DNA from: Streptomyces griseoflavus
GTDB taxonomy: Bacteria; Actinomycetota; Actinomycetes; Streptomycetales; Streptomycetaceae
Assembly (NCBI RefSeq): GCF_014649995.1
Contig: NZ_BMUC01000001.1
Location: 474,313 to 538,312, forward strand
Reading direction: 5' to 3'
DNA length: 64,000 bases
Shown here: piece by piece, positions 49,701 through 57,708 of the stretch
Layout of the letters: each line of letters starts with the position of its first letter
Numbering within the stretch: the stretch's first letter is position 1
Position numbers and translations under genes: made by a program
Notes under the pieces: model-generated
Seen by the model: the letters and a program-made list of their open reading frames with translations, nothing else
What the model was told of the DNA's origin: nothing
The model's database searches: none

Positions 49701-51051
49701 TGGCGGGGACGGGCACCTGTGCGTGTGGGACCTGGAGCGGCGTGAGGCCCTGCGGGTGCTGAGCGGCGACACGGGCTGGGTGAACGGGGTCGCCTGCGTG
49801 ACCGTCGACGGACGGCCACTGGCGGTGGTGGGCGGAGGCGACTACACCGTCCGCGTCTGGGACCTGGTGCGGGGCGAGCCTTCCGCCGTGCTCGAAGGAC
49901 ATGCCGGCGCTGTCAACGCCGTCGCGGCGACCGAGGTGGACGGTGCTCCTGTGGCCGTCACCGGCGGCGCCGACGGTTCGGTGCATGTCTGGGACGTCCG
50001 GGCCGGAACACGGCGTCTCCTGCTGGGTGTCGAGGAGAGCTCCGCCGCGGATGCCGGCCCGACGGAGCGGGAGAGGAGCGCACGCTCCGGCGCTGCCGGG
50101 CAGGGACCGTCGACGGGTGGGAACGGTCACACCGGGTGGTTGTGGTCGGTGGCGCACACGAGGATCAAGGGCTCGTCGGCCGCGCTGACCGTGGGAGGGG
50201 ACGGTGACGGGGCGGTACGCCTCTGGGATGCGCGTACCGGGGACCAGACGGCCGTGCTCACCGGACACACGGGCGCGGTGAACGCCGTCGCCTGTGCGGA
50301 TGTCGACGGAGTTCCGGTCGCCGTCGTGGGGGGCGGCGGCACCTATGCGTTGCACGTCTGGGATCTGGAGACCCGTCGGCACGAGAGGGAGCTGCGGGGG
50401 CACGCGGACTGGATCTGGGGACTGGCCACCACCCACGTCGACGGGCGTGCGGTGGCCGTGTCCGGTGACGCGTCGGGGGTCATGCGTGTGTGGGACCTCA
50501 AGTCCGGCGAGAGCCTTGGCTCCGCGGAGGCTCACGCGGGAGTGGTGAACGCGGTTGCCTGCACGCGTCTCGATGGCCGCCACGTGGCCGTCACCGTCGG
50601 AGACGACGGCATCCTGTGCACGTGGGACCTGCTCACCGGGCGGCGGATCAACACCCTGACGGCCCATTCCGGTGCGGCTCACGGCGTGGCCTGTGCCCGT
50701 GTCGGCGAGCGGGAACTGGCCGTCAGTGTGGGGGACGACGGTGCGATGCGGGCGTGGGACCTGTCGTCCACCGACGAAGTGGCCGTCCTGCCAGGTCACA
50801 CCGGTGTGGTGAACGGAGTGGCAACCGGCCATGTCGACGGTCTGCCGGTCGCCGTCACAGTGGGCGACGACTACACGGTACGGGTGTGGAATCTGCACCA
50901 GCGGACCGAGATGCTGAGCTGGGCGACGCCCTATCCGGCGCGCGCGGTCTCTCTCGGCGACGACGGGGACTTCGTCGTCGGCACGGGGCACGAGATCGTC
51001 GCCTTCGAGATGGGTACGTCCACTGACTTCGACCGGCGCCGGCCGTTCTGA
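46741..51051 (+). CDS. Caspase-like protease fused to STAND ATPase and 14 WD40 repeats
   Basis: 1436 residues from the ATG at 46741. Other in-frame starts are GTG 46660 and ATG 46693; the ATGA overlap with the leader frame made me choose 46741. Residues 10-260 are a caspase-like (C14) domain with catalytic His91 in YLAGHGQ and Cys143 in LDTCHAG. Residues about 300-700 are a STAND-type NTPase with Walker A GGPGSGKT (326-333) and Walker B IIDALDE (415-421). From 793 to the end are 13 clear WD40 repeats of about 44 residues plus a degenerate fourteenth, with an insertion of about 30 residues after repeat 7. This fits two seven-bladed propellers as sensor, with ATP-driven activation of the caspase. 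A TTA codon (94) follows the catalytic His. Confidence 0.93.
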   Translation: MSRGEGPRGPRRLLIATAVAHLPRSPAGSRPGLVQARQKIIDLFTTRLGYTHVSDLGLDPDRNALLDQLERFAMSEDRRPDDMVVVYLAGHGQLLGSTPRRHMFFPADSDLSKPKQALPTSQIASVLLDETNIKQLLLVLDTCHAGQGAGDSVAAALESLRRSPDNDSAGVAFIASAQPVQSALVDALPSLLTAAVDSLATAGEKPEYLTLGSLVAHMNADVNRPPTQSIEWHAAKMLGDVPAFFPNPRRHSRPFEADLAMQQAIEWQAQAERRETELARRMLVRAKASFGEEGGWWFSGRRRALTELTEWLEEPGSPSAALVVTGGPGSGKTAVLGLVAALTSEERHHSVPVRLLDLPRSAVPRPGSVDVVMYAQALTDEDVLNGLAAAAGVRAPTVGALLDALANRRRPFTAIIDALDEAATPNSLVTQLVQPIIRFGNGKARLLLGTRPHLLRHLQRDVKVRIVDLDSETYADRAALAAYARRGLTDSRLDSPYAEAAPALVSEVADAVAEAAFPSFLVARIVSGTLAAQGAVADPRDPGWRQALPKTADSAMAQDLDERLGAEADRARDLLRPLAYAEGQGLPWEDIWSALASRLSGRSYNDEDLLWLQNSTGRYVVEATEFGHSAYRLYHQALAEHLRRDENAREAQKAFVEVLTRLVPRTPLRRLDWPRAHPYTLHHLATHAAVSGELDELLSDSEYLVHAEPAPLLAVLDRLTTEPALRLADLYRTSAGDHRRASPGIRRDLLALDAMRFKDRNLSRRLSRNSLWRPVWATDSQTTRAAVERPGSVNAVACGEVSGRPVAVSGSTDGLVRVWDLRTGELCSVLVGHQGAINAVACTTVNGVSVALSGGDDYTVRVWDLSTGESVAVLSAQGGAVNGLACAVVNQVPVAVVGGGDASVRLWDLATGDQLASLVGHPGAVNGVSCITVRDVPHAISVGADGSVRLWDLQERRQCAAFAGHSSWVWAVSSTRVDGISVAVSGGGGDGHLCVWDLERREALRVLSGDTGWVNGVACVTVDGRPLAVVGGGDYTVRVWDLVRGEPSAVLEGHAGAVNAVAATEVDGAPVAVTGGADGSVHVWDVRAGTRRLLLGVEESSAADAGPTERERSARSGAAGQGPSTGGNGHTGWLWSVAHTRIKGSSAALTVGGDGDGAVRLWDARTGDQTAVLTGHTGAVNAVACADVDGVPVAVVGGGGTYALHVWDLETRRHERELRGHADWIWGLATTHVDGRAVAVSGDASGVMRVWDLKSGESLGSAEAHAGVVNAVACTRLDGRHVAVTVGDDGILCTWDLLTGRRINTLTAHSGAAHGVACARVGERELAVSVGDDGAMRAWDLSSTDEVAVLPGHTGVVNGVATGHVDGLPVAVTVGDDYTVRVWNLHQRTEMLSWATPYPARAVSLGDDGDFVVGTGHEIVAFEMGTSTDFDRRRPF

Positions 51052-51071
51052 CGCGCTAGACGGGGGATGCG

Positions 51072-51935
51072 ATGGCACGTGTGGTGTGCGTACACGGCGT
51101 GGGCAAGCAACAGCTCGGTGAGCAGACGTTGCTGAGCCAGTGGGTACCGGCGCTGCACGACGGAATGCACCGGGCCGGTTCGCCGACGAGGCTCGCGGGA
51201 TCCGACGTGACGATGGGTTTCTACGGAGACCTGTTCCTGCCGCCGGGGCAGCGTCTGGGCGGCGACGATCCTCACTACGAGTGGTGGGACGTGTCGGCCG
51301 GAGTGGAGACGGAGCTGCTGCTGGAATGGTGGGAGCACGCCGCTGCCGCGGAGCCGCAGGTCGTGGCTCCGGGCGCTCAGGACCTCCTCGCCGGTGTCGG
51401 TCCGCTGGTCCAGTCGGCGCTCCTCGCGCTGTCGGGATCGAGGTTCTTCGCGGGCCTCGCGGAGAAGGCGCTCATTTTCGATCTGAAACAGGTGGTCCGC
51501 TATCTTGCCGACCCCGAGCTGCGGGCCGCCGCGTGTGACCGGGTGCGGCAGATGGTCGGAACGGACACCCGTGTGGTCGTCGCTCATTCTCTGGGCAGCC
51601 TGGTGGCATACGAGGCGCTGTGTTCCATGCCTGAGCACGGCGTGCGGTCCTTCATCACACTGGGGTCCCCTCTGGGAATACCCAATCTGATATTCGACCG
51701 CATTCATCCGGCGCCCGAGCAGGGAGTGGGCAGATGGCCGGGGGAGCCTTCCTCCACCGCCTGGACGAATATCGCCGACGCCCGGGACGTCGTGGCCCTG
51801 GTGAAGGATCTCCGTCCCTGCTTCGGTCCGGACGTCGCCTGTCACTTGGTGCCCAATGGCTCCCACGTGCACGACGCCGTCCATTACCTGACCAAGAAGG
51901 AGACGGGGGCGGCGATCGCAGACGCATTCGGATGA
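51072..51935 (+). CDS. Alpha/beta hydrolase (lipase-like), probable effector
   Basis: 287 residues from the ATG at 51072, four bases after GGGGGA and 20 bases after the caspase stop. Nucleophile Ser173 in AHSLGS; the oxyanion-loop HGVGKQ lies near the N-terminus (residues 8-13). Asp in IADARDVVAL and His in GSHVHDAVHYL complete a plausible triad. The first elbow residue is Ala instead of Gly. Such HGVG-type lipase domains occur with caspases and STAND proteins in bacterial conflict systems, so membrane lipid attack is a possible role. No signal peptide: it is intracellular. Confidence 0.85.
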   Translation: MARVVCVHGVGKQQLGEQTLLSQWVPALHDGMHRAGSPTRLAGSDVTMGFYGDLFLPPGQRLGGDDPHYEWWDVSAGVETELLLEWWEHAAAAEPQVVAPGAQDLLAGVGPLVQSALLALSGSRFFAGLAEKALIFDLKQVVRYLADPELRAAACDRVRQMVGTDTRVVVAHSLGSLVAYEALCSMPEHGVRSFITLGSPLGIPNLIFDRIHPAPEQGVGRWPGEPSSTAWTNIADARDVVALVKDLRPCFGPDVACHLVPNGSHVHDAVHYLTKKETGAAIADAFG

Positions 51936-52064
51936 AGTCCAGTGGCTGGATTACCCCTGGTAGTCTCATGCCGGTCAGGCGATTGTTACGGTGGGGCCGG
52001 GCGTTTTTCGCGCCGGCCTGCCATCGCGTAGGTGTCCTTCGGTCTGGGGCGAAAGGTTGGCAGG

Positions 52065-52808
52065 ATGATTCGGAATGCAGATGCGCCTTGGTCCGCGTTT
52101 GCCCCGGACGCGTACATTGACATCAATTACCGGGCCTCCGGTGCGGTCGACCTGGAGATCGTGCGACTCATGCGCGATCACTTCAGCCGGAGTTTCGGCG
52201 GCTCCGCCGCCCACTCGGCGCGGGGTGTCGATGTGGGGGCGGGTCCGAACCTCTATCCGGCGCTGGCCATGCTGCCCTGGTGTGACAAGATCACCCTTCT
52301 CGAGTACGCGCTCCCCAACATCGCGTACTTGGAACAGCAGGCGTCCGGTGAGGGATTCGACGTGGTATGGGACGCGTTCTGGGAGGTTCTCGTCAAGGAT
52401 CCGGCCTACCGGGCCGTCGAACCGAGGAAAAGGTTCGGCGAGATCGTCCGGGTGGAACGTGCCGACCTGTTCGACCTCGAGGACTGGCAGCGTTGGGACA
52501 TGGGGACCATGTGCTTTGTCGCTGAGTCCATGACAGAGTGCCCCGCCGAGTTCGAGCGCGGCGTCCGCGCTTTTATGAACGTTCTGGAGGCAGGCGCGCC
52601 CTTTGCCGCCGCGTTCATGAAGGAGTCCGAGGGATACGTCGTCAAGGGGATCCGGTATCCGGCATTCCGGGTGGCTGCCGAGGGGGTCGAGAAAATCATG
52701 GGTGAGTACGCGGAGGGCCTCGTCGTGCATGATCTTCAGTACACGGTACGGGAGGGGCACGAGGGCATGCTGCTGGCGCTGGGAAGGCGTAAAAGTAATT
52801 GTTTCTGA
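52065..52808 (+). CDS. SCO2525-family SAM-dependent methyltransferase
   Basis: 247 residues from the ATG at 52065 (AAAGG ribosome binding site; GTG at 52032 would add 11). It resembles the nicotinamide/phenylethanolamine N-methyltransferase family: WSAFAPDAYIDINYR at the N-terminus, the SAM motif GVDVGAGPNLYPAL (54-67) and LLEYALPNIAYL. The substrate is unknown. Within Streptomyces it heads a conserved set with the next four genes. The 3' end and the following 60 bases are distinctly AT-rich (AAAAGTAATTGTTTCTGATG). Confidence 0.88.
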   Translation: MIRNADAPWSAFAPDAYIDINYRASGAVDLEIVRLMRDHFSRSFGGSAAHSARGVDVGAGPNLYPALAMLPWCDKITLLEYALPNIAYLEQQASGEGFDVVWDAFWEVLVKDPAYRAVEPRKRFGEIVRVERADLFDLEDWQRWDMGTMCFVAESMTECPAEFERGVRAFMNVLEAGAPFAAAFMKESEGYVVKGIRYPAFRVAAEGVEKIMGEYAEGLVVHDLQYTVREGHEGMLLALGRRKSNCF

Positions 52809-52870
52809 TGATAGTTGATGGGAATCATGCCTGAGATGCCGGTTCGCCGGCTTCTACGAGGGGTGCGGGG

Positions 52871-54715
52871 ATGCAGATCAAGCCACGGCAGCACTTGCTG
52901 GAGCTCTGGCGGGCCGCGGCCCGTCACTCGTTCGAGGACGGCAAGCTCGTCTGGGGGGACACCGACGGGCTGAGCAGTGTCGCGGACGCGGAGCGGCTGC
53001 TGTGCCTGCTGTATCCCGCCACCGAGATCCCGGCGTTCCGCCTGGACCAGCCGGACACCACCGAGCGGGACGTGCTGCGCGCGCTGGAGCAGGTCGGCAG
53101 CCGGCTGGAGATCCCGCCGAACCTGATCACCGCGCTGACCCAGTTCATGCGCACCTACACCGGCCCCGACGACAGTCCCACCTTCGCCGGCGGCCCGTAC
53201 TTCAAGCCCGCCGACGCCAACGAGGAACTCACCTACGAGCAGGGCAAGTTAGGCGTCGTCGACTCCTACTCCATGTCCGTCACGCTGTGTCTCGCCACCC
53301 TCGGCTTCCTGAAGGTCTACGAGAGCAGCACCACCCGTCCCGAGGTGCGCCGGGCACTCAGTGAACTGAGGGACGCCACCAACACGCGGCTGACCTCCGC
53401 GATGATCAGCCTGCTGCGCTCCTTCACCGTCAACGTCTTCGACGCCGAGTCCGAACAGGGCCGGCGGCTGATCCAGGTCATCGGGCAGAACCGGCACTCC
53501 GACCGGGCGGTGCTCCAGCAGTTCTCCCGCCGCTTCCGCCCGCTGCGCGCCACCATCATCGAGAGCCTCAGCCGCGGCATCCAGGTCGACGAGAGCATCC
53601 GCGACGAGAGCCAGCTCTTCGAGTGCGGCTGGGCCTGGGGCGTGGTGCGGGACGCGCCGCGGATCACCGACCTGGACGTCCAGGTACCGGGCCAGCCCGA
53701 CGGCATCGCCGACCGGCTGCCCTACGTGTACTTCACCGTGGTCGCCCTGGACGGTATCCAGGACCTCTTCTCGGAGCGCACCCTCACCCTGGGCCTGCTC
53801 AACGCCGACCAGCAGAAACTCGCCGAGGCGCTCCGGCTGCGCTGGGAGCTCAGCCAGCAGTACTGGTCCGCCGTCGCCCGCTTCGGCAGCGACCGCTGGC
53901 CCCTGGAGGACCTCCCCTGGCAGACCACCGGACTGCGCCTGGAATCGGAGTACTTCTCCCTGACCGTCGCGGCCATCCTCGTCCACGACCTGGTCCGCCG
54001 GAAGGCCACCGACGACGACCTCACCCGCACCGTCGCCATCATGGAACGCCTGGCCGACCGGGGGCGCGTCACCAGCCGAATGACCAGGAACGACCCCGTC
54101 GTCCGGCTGCACGACCCGGGCGTGCTGATGCCGCTCGCCGGGTCCGAGCGCTCCGGGTCGCTCCTCCAGTGGCGGATGACCGACTTCTCGGCCCAGCTGC
54201 TCAAGCGGACCGTCCAGCTCGCCGAACTCTCCCGGAACATCGACGCCCAGGACCGGCTGCTGCGCCTCGCCGAGCAGACCTTCGAGCACCTGTGGAACCG
54301 GAGGATCGAGGAAGGTCCCGGCGCCGGCCTCTGGGACAACGTGCGGGCCGTCTACCCGGACGCGCACGGCATCACCCGCCGCCTGTCGTGGAGCGTCACC
54401 GAGCGCGTCACCGAGTGCCTGGTCGCTGCCCGCAACCTGTACGAGCAACAGCCCATCCGCAGCCCGGAACTCGCCGAGCTCGCCCGGGACCTGCTCAGCG
54501 AGGCCACCCACCTGTTCGGCAAGGAGCAGCTGGAGGCGTCCACCACCGCGGACGGGAGCCGCGGCCGGGCCATGCGGAGCATCGAGAGCCGCCTGGACCA
54601 CGCCCGCGGTCTCGTCGACGAACGGCCCGCCACGGCCTTCGCCCTCGCCCTGCCGGTGCTGCAGGAACTCGACACCCTGGCCCAGGCCCGGGACGCCGCC
54701 GGGCAGGAGGGCTGA
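52871..54715 (+). CDS. SCO2524-family protein
   Basis: 614 residues, ATG at 52871 behind GAGGGGTGCGGGG. Mostly helical, no membrane segment and no nucleotide motif that I recognise. Features are a N-terminal MQIKPRQHLLELWRAAARHSF helix and a middle part with a YSMSVTLCLATLGFLKVYE helix. The C-terminus is helical (RSIESRLDHARGLVDERPATAFALALPVLQELD). Codon 127 is TTA (base 53249), so expression should depend on bldA tRNA. The stop is three bases from the SCO2523 GTG start. Family assignment is from memory of NCBI family names. Confidence 0.85.
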   Translation: MQIKPRQHLLELWRAAARHSFEDGKLVWGDTDGLSSVADAERLLCLLYPATEIPAFRLDQPDTTERDVLRALEQVGSRLEIPPNLITALTQFMRTYTGPDDSPTFAGGPYFKPADANEELTYEQGKLGVVDSYSMSVTLCLATLGFLKVYESSTTRPEVRRALSELRDATNTRLTSAMISLLRSFTVNVFDAESEQGRRLIQVIGQNRHSDRAVLQQFSRRFRPLRATIIESLSRGIQVDESIRDESQLFECGWAWGVVRDAPRITDLDVQVPGQPDGIADRLPYVYFTVVALDGIQDLFSERTLTLGLLNADQQKLAEALRLRWELSQQYWSAVARFGSDRWPLEDLPWQTTGLRLESEYFSLTVAAILVHDLVRRKATDDDLTRTVAIMERLADRGRVTSRMTRNDPVVRLHDPGVLMPLAGSERSGSLLQWRMTDFSAQLLKRTVQLAELSRNIDAQDRLLRLAEQTFEHLWNRRIEEGPGAGLWDNVRAVYPDAHGITRRLSWSVTERVTECLVAARNLYEQQPIRSPELAELARDLLSEATHLFGKEQLEASTTADGSRGRAMRSIESRLDHARGLVDERPATAFALALPVLQELDTLAQARDAAGQEG

Positions 54716-54718
54716 GCC

Positions 54719-55636
54719 GTGCTCGTCTTCGCCGCCTCCGACAAGGGAGGCACGGGCCGTTCGGTCACCAGCGCCAACCTGGCCTATCAGCGCGCCCTCA
54801 CCGGCGACCACGTGGCCTACGTGGACTTCGACTTCGGTTCGCCGACCGCCGCCGCCGTCTTCGACGTACCCAGCGCGATGCGCGGCACCGAGGAACAGGG
54901 CCTGCACTCCTACCTCGAGGGTGAGGTCACCGAGCCCGCCGGCATCGACATCTGGCGGCAGACGGAGCACCCCGTGCTGCGCGCCCGGCAGAACCAGTCC
55001 GGGCGCCTGGTCCTCTATCCCGGCGACGTCGGCGGCGGCGAGTTCGCCACCGGCGAGGACGCCCTGGAACGGTGCATCGACCTGTTCCTGCGGCTCCACG
55101 GCGAGTTCGACCTCGTCGTGGTGGACCTGAGCGCCGGCCGGAGCTACGCCGTCGACCTGGTCCTGGCGGCCACGGCCCACCCCCGGATGCGCAACGTCCC
55201 CTACCGCTGGCTCGTCTTCCACCGCTGGACGCACCAGCACGTCATCGCCGCGGCCGGCCTCGTCCACAAGGAGAACGGCATCGTCCGCAGCGGCGTCGAC
55301 CGCGGCCACGACGAGGAGACCCTGCAGGGCAACATCCGCTTCGTGCGCGCCGCCGTCCCCGACCCCGAGTCGCCCCTGTGGTCGCAGGTGTCGCACGCCC
55401 AGGAGGCCTGGATGCAGGCCTGCAACAAGGCGCTGCGCCGGCTCGCCGCGGACCAGCGCATCGGTGACAGCGTGGTCCTCGGCACCGTACCGCTGGAGCC
55501 CATCCTGCAGTGGCGCGAGCAGCTGATCACCGAGGACGACGTGCTCTCCACCCAGATCGCCAACAAGGAGACGCTGGAAGCGCTCGAGGAGATCGCCCGG
55601 CGACTGACCGACGACTCCCACTGGGGGCGGCCATGA
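54719..55636 (+). CDS. SCO2523-family variant P-loop protein (MinD/ParA-like)
   Basis: 305 residues, GTG at 54719. The N-terminus AASDKGGTGRSVTSANLAY corresponds to the deviant Walker A of MinD/ParA (KGGxGKT). The signature Lys9 is kept, but the canonical GK(S/T) lysine is Arg14. DFDFGSP stands at the A' site, and the Walker B region is DLVVVDLSAGRS (FDLVVVDL). Nucleotide binding may be altered or lost. Stop overlaps the next start (ATGA). The role with the other SCO252x proteins is unknown. Confidence 0.87.
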   Translation: MLVFAASDKGGTGRSVTSANLAYQRALTGDHVAYVDFDFGSPTAAAVFDVPSAMRGTEEQGLHSYLEGEVTEPAGIDIWRQTEHPVLRARQNQSGRLVLYPGDVGGGEFATGEDALERCIDLFLRLHGEFDLVVVDLSAGRSYAVDLVLAATAHPRMRNVPYRWLVFHRWTHQHVIAAAGLVHKENGIVRSGVDRGHDEETLQGNIRFVRAAVPDPESPLWSQVSHAQEAWMQACNKALRRLAADQRIGDSVVLGTVPLEPILQWREQLITEDDVLSTQIANKETLEALEEIARRLTDDSHWGRP

Positions 55637-56598
55637 CGGAAGCGGTGTTCCGCGAAACCACCGCCGAACCACGGACCCAGTCGGTGCCCCTGGCCCATCT
55701 CTCCCTGGAGCTGGGCCACCTCTACATGGAGGATTTCGAAGCGGGGCCGGGCCATCTGCGCCGGCACCTCGCACGGGTGCGCCCGTGGGCGGAGGCGGCA
55801 CGCGCCGCCGCGGCCGACCGGGCGGGCACCACCCGGCCCCGGGTCAGCACCTGCTTCCTCATCGACGACTACTTCACCCGCTTCTCCAGCCCCGCCGAAC
55901 TCGTTCCCCTCCTGCTGGCGGAGGCCGACCGCGCCGGACTGCCCGTCGACTACCTGGCCCGCGAATCCGGCTGCGCGGTCGCCGGCAAGGTGCCGGTCGC
56001 GGAGGCGGTGGCCGGCCGCATCGTCGAGGAACCGCCGCCCGGCAGCTACGGCAACCGGCCCGCGGCGGCGGAGACCGGCTGGCTGGCCAACGGAGTGCGC
56101 AGCCCCACCGCGCGTGCCCCGCAGGCCATGAGGAAGGCGGCCGCCTGGCAGCCGCCCACCGAGACCGCGGCCCGCCGCCACTCCGTCTTCCTGGACGTCG
56201 AACTCTGGGACGACACACCTGACGGGCAGCGAGTGTGGTCCTGCCCCTTCCTGGCCGCCGTGTGGCAGCTCGCCCGCCTCGGACTGCTGCGCCACCAGGG
56301 CGACGCCGTCCTCGAACCGCACCCCCACACGGACTCCGGGTTCCCGGACGACTGGGACGAACTGCCCGCGCTGATACGGCTCAACCCGCGGGCGGCGCCC
56401 TTCGCCGCCTACCGGACCTGCTCCGTGCTGCCCAACCGCTTCCTGCCCGTCGAGCACGCGGTCCGGGTGATCCTCGACCAGACCGACGTGGACCCGGAAG
56501 CGCTGCGCCAGGTCGCCGAACGGTCCGCCCGCGAGGGCGTGCCCGTACCCCCCTCGGTGGCCGACCGCATCTCCTACCTCTTCTACGAGGGGTCCTGA
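55633..56598 (+). CDS. SCO2522-family protein
   Basis: 321 residues from the ATG at 55633, which overlaps the SCO2523 stop. Mixed alpha/beta protein: it begins with TQSVPLAHLSLELGHLYMEDFEAGPG and has RVSTCFLIDDYFTRFSSPAEL and a SVFLDVELWDD strand. Two-thirds along there is YRTCSVLPNRFLPVEHAVRVILDQTDVD. I see no known catalytic motif. One base separates it from SCO2521. Confidence 0.83.
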   Translation: MTEAVFRETTAEPRTQSVPLAHLSLELGHLYMEDFEAGPGHLRRHLARVRPWAEAARAAAADRAGTTRPRVSTCFLIDDYFTRFSSPAELVPLLLAEADRAGLPVDYLARESGCAVAGKVPVAEAVAGRIVEEPPPGSYGNRPAAAETGWLANGVRSPTARAPQAMRKAAAWQPPTETAARRHSVFLDVELWDDTPDGQRVWSCPFLAAVWQLARLGLLRHQGDAVLEPHPHTDSGFPDDWDELPALIRLNPRAAPFAAYRTCSVLPNRFLPVEHAVRVILDQTDVDPEALRQVAERSAREGVPVPPSVADRISYLFYEGS

Positions 56599-56599
56599 G

Positions 56600-57607
56600 G
56601 TGCGGCCGGAGGACACCGCACCGCGTGCCGTACTGGACTGCGGAGAGGTCCGGACCTGCCTGCTGCCCGCCGGGCAGGCCCTCGACAGCCGTGCCGCCGC
56701 CCAACTGCTGCGCCTGCGCGCCGACGAGCGGGTCCTGGTGTCCGAACGCCCCAACGTGTACGGGCGTTCCCCCGACGTCCTCACCGGAGTCGACTGCCCG
56801 CTGCCCAGTTCCAACGGCGCCCGGGTCCGCGCGGTCGGTACGGTCGCGGCCCGGGCCGCGCTCACCGAGGGACGGGTCCTGCAGACCTCCGCGCACTTCC
56901 GGGTGACGGCGACGGGACCCGACCACCGCCGGCCCTGGGGCCACTACCTGGTACGGCCCGCGGTGGTCGAACCGTTCGGCAGGCTGCCCCGCGACGCGGT
57001 CGCCGAAGGGCTCCTCGGCGGCGGCCGGCACGGCGACCTCGATGTCGGGCTGATCGCCGCCGGACTGCAGACGCGGCTGCTGCGGCACCCGCTGCTCGAC
57101 CAGCGGCCGCCGCTGAGGTCCCGGCCCACCCGGCTGCGCTGGGTGGCGGTGCCCGCGCGGGACGGCGACGGCCCGTCCCTCGAACGGTTCACCCTCGCGG
57201 AGGACGAGCTGCGCACCGTACGGCTGCGGGTCCCCGAGGGCACGGCCAGCGCCGACGTGGCCGCGCTCTGCGACGACCTCGCGCTGCACGACTGGCTGTT
57301 GACGACCCTGGTGCGCATCCTCGACGGCATCCGCCTGGGACCGGGGCTGCCGGGGCCGCGGCGCCGCCCGGCCGCCGCCGACGACCTGCCCGTCGTGGTC
57401 GGGGCGCTGCGGCCCGCCGTCGACCATCTGCTGCACCTGTGGATGCCCCGGGCCCGGGTGCCCGGGCACCTGGCCCCGCTGTGGGACGTGCTCGAGGACG
57501 AGCCCGGGTTCACCCGGCAGTGGCTCGCCCTCGTGCAGCGCGTCCGCGACCAGCTGACCCTGCACGCGATCCCTTCGGCCCGCCGGGAGGTGGAGCCGAC
57601 GCCCTGA
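56600..57607 (+). CDS. SCO2521-family protein
   Basis: 335 residues, GTG at 56600, one base after the preceding stop. It shows VLDCGEVRTCLLPAGQALDSRAAAQLLRL near the N-terminus, then YGRSPDVLTGVDCPLP and a C-terminal helical segment ending with QRVRDQLTLHAIPSARREVEP. No domain of known function is apparent. Tight spacing throughout SCO2524-SCO2521 indicates one transcript and joint function. Confidence 0.82.
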   Translation: MRPEDTAPRAVLDCGEVRTCLLPAGQALDSRAAAQLLRLRADERVLVSERPNVYGRSPDVLTGVDCPLPSSNGARVRAVGTVAARAALTEGRVLQTSAHFRVTATGPDHRRPWGHYLVRPAVVEPFGRLPRDAVAEGLLGGGRHGDLDVGLIAAGLQTRLLRHPLLDQRPPLRSRPTRLRWVAVPARDGDGPSLERFTLAEDELRTVRLRVPEGTASADVAALCDDLALHDWLLTTLVRILDGIRLGPGLPGPRRRPAAADDLPVVVGALRPAVDHLLHLWMPRARVPGHLAPLWDVLEDEPGFTRQWLALVQRVRDQLTLHAIPSARREVEPTP

Positions 57608-57708
57608 TCCGACCCGGGGCGCCCACCGGTGGTGAGCGGTCCCGACCGGGCCCCACGCACATGTCCGCACCCCGAACCGACGCGTTTCCCGACGGGGGGA
57701 GAAGCGAG

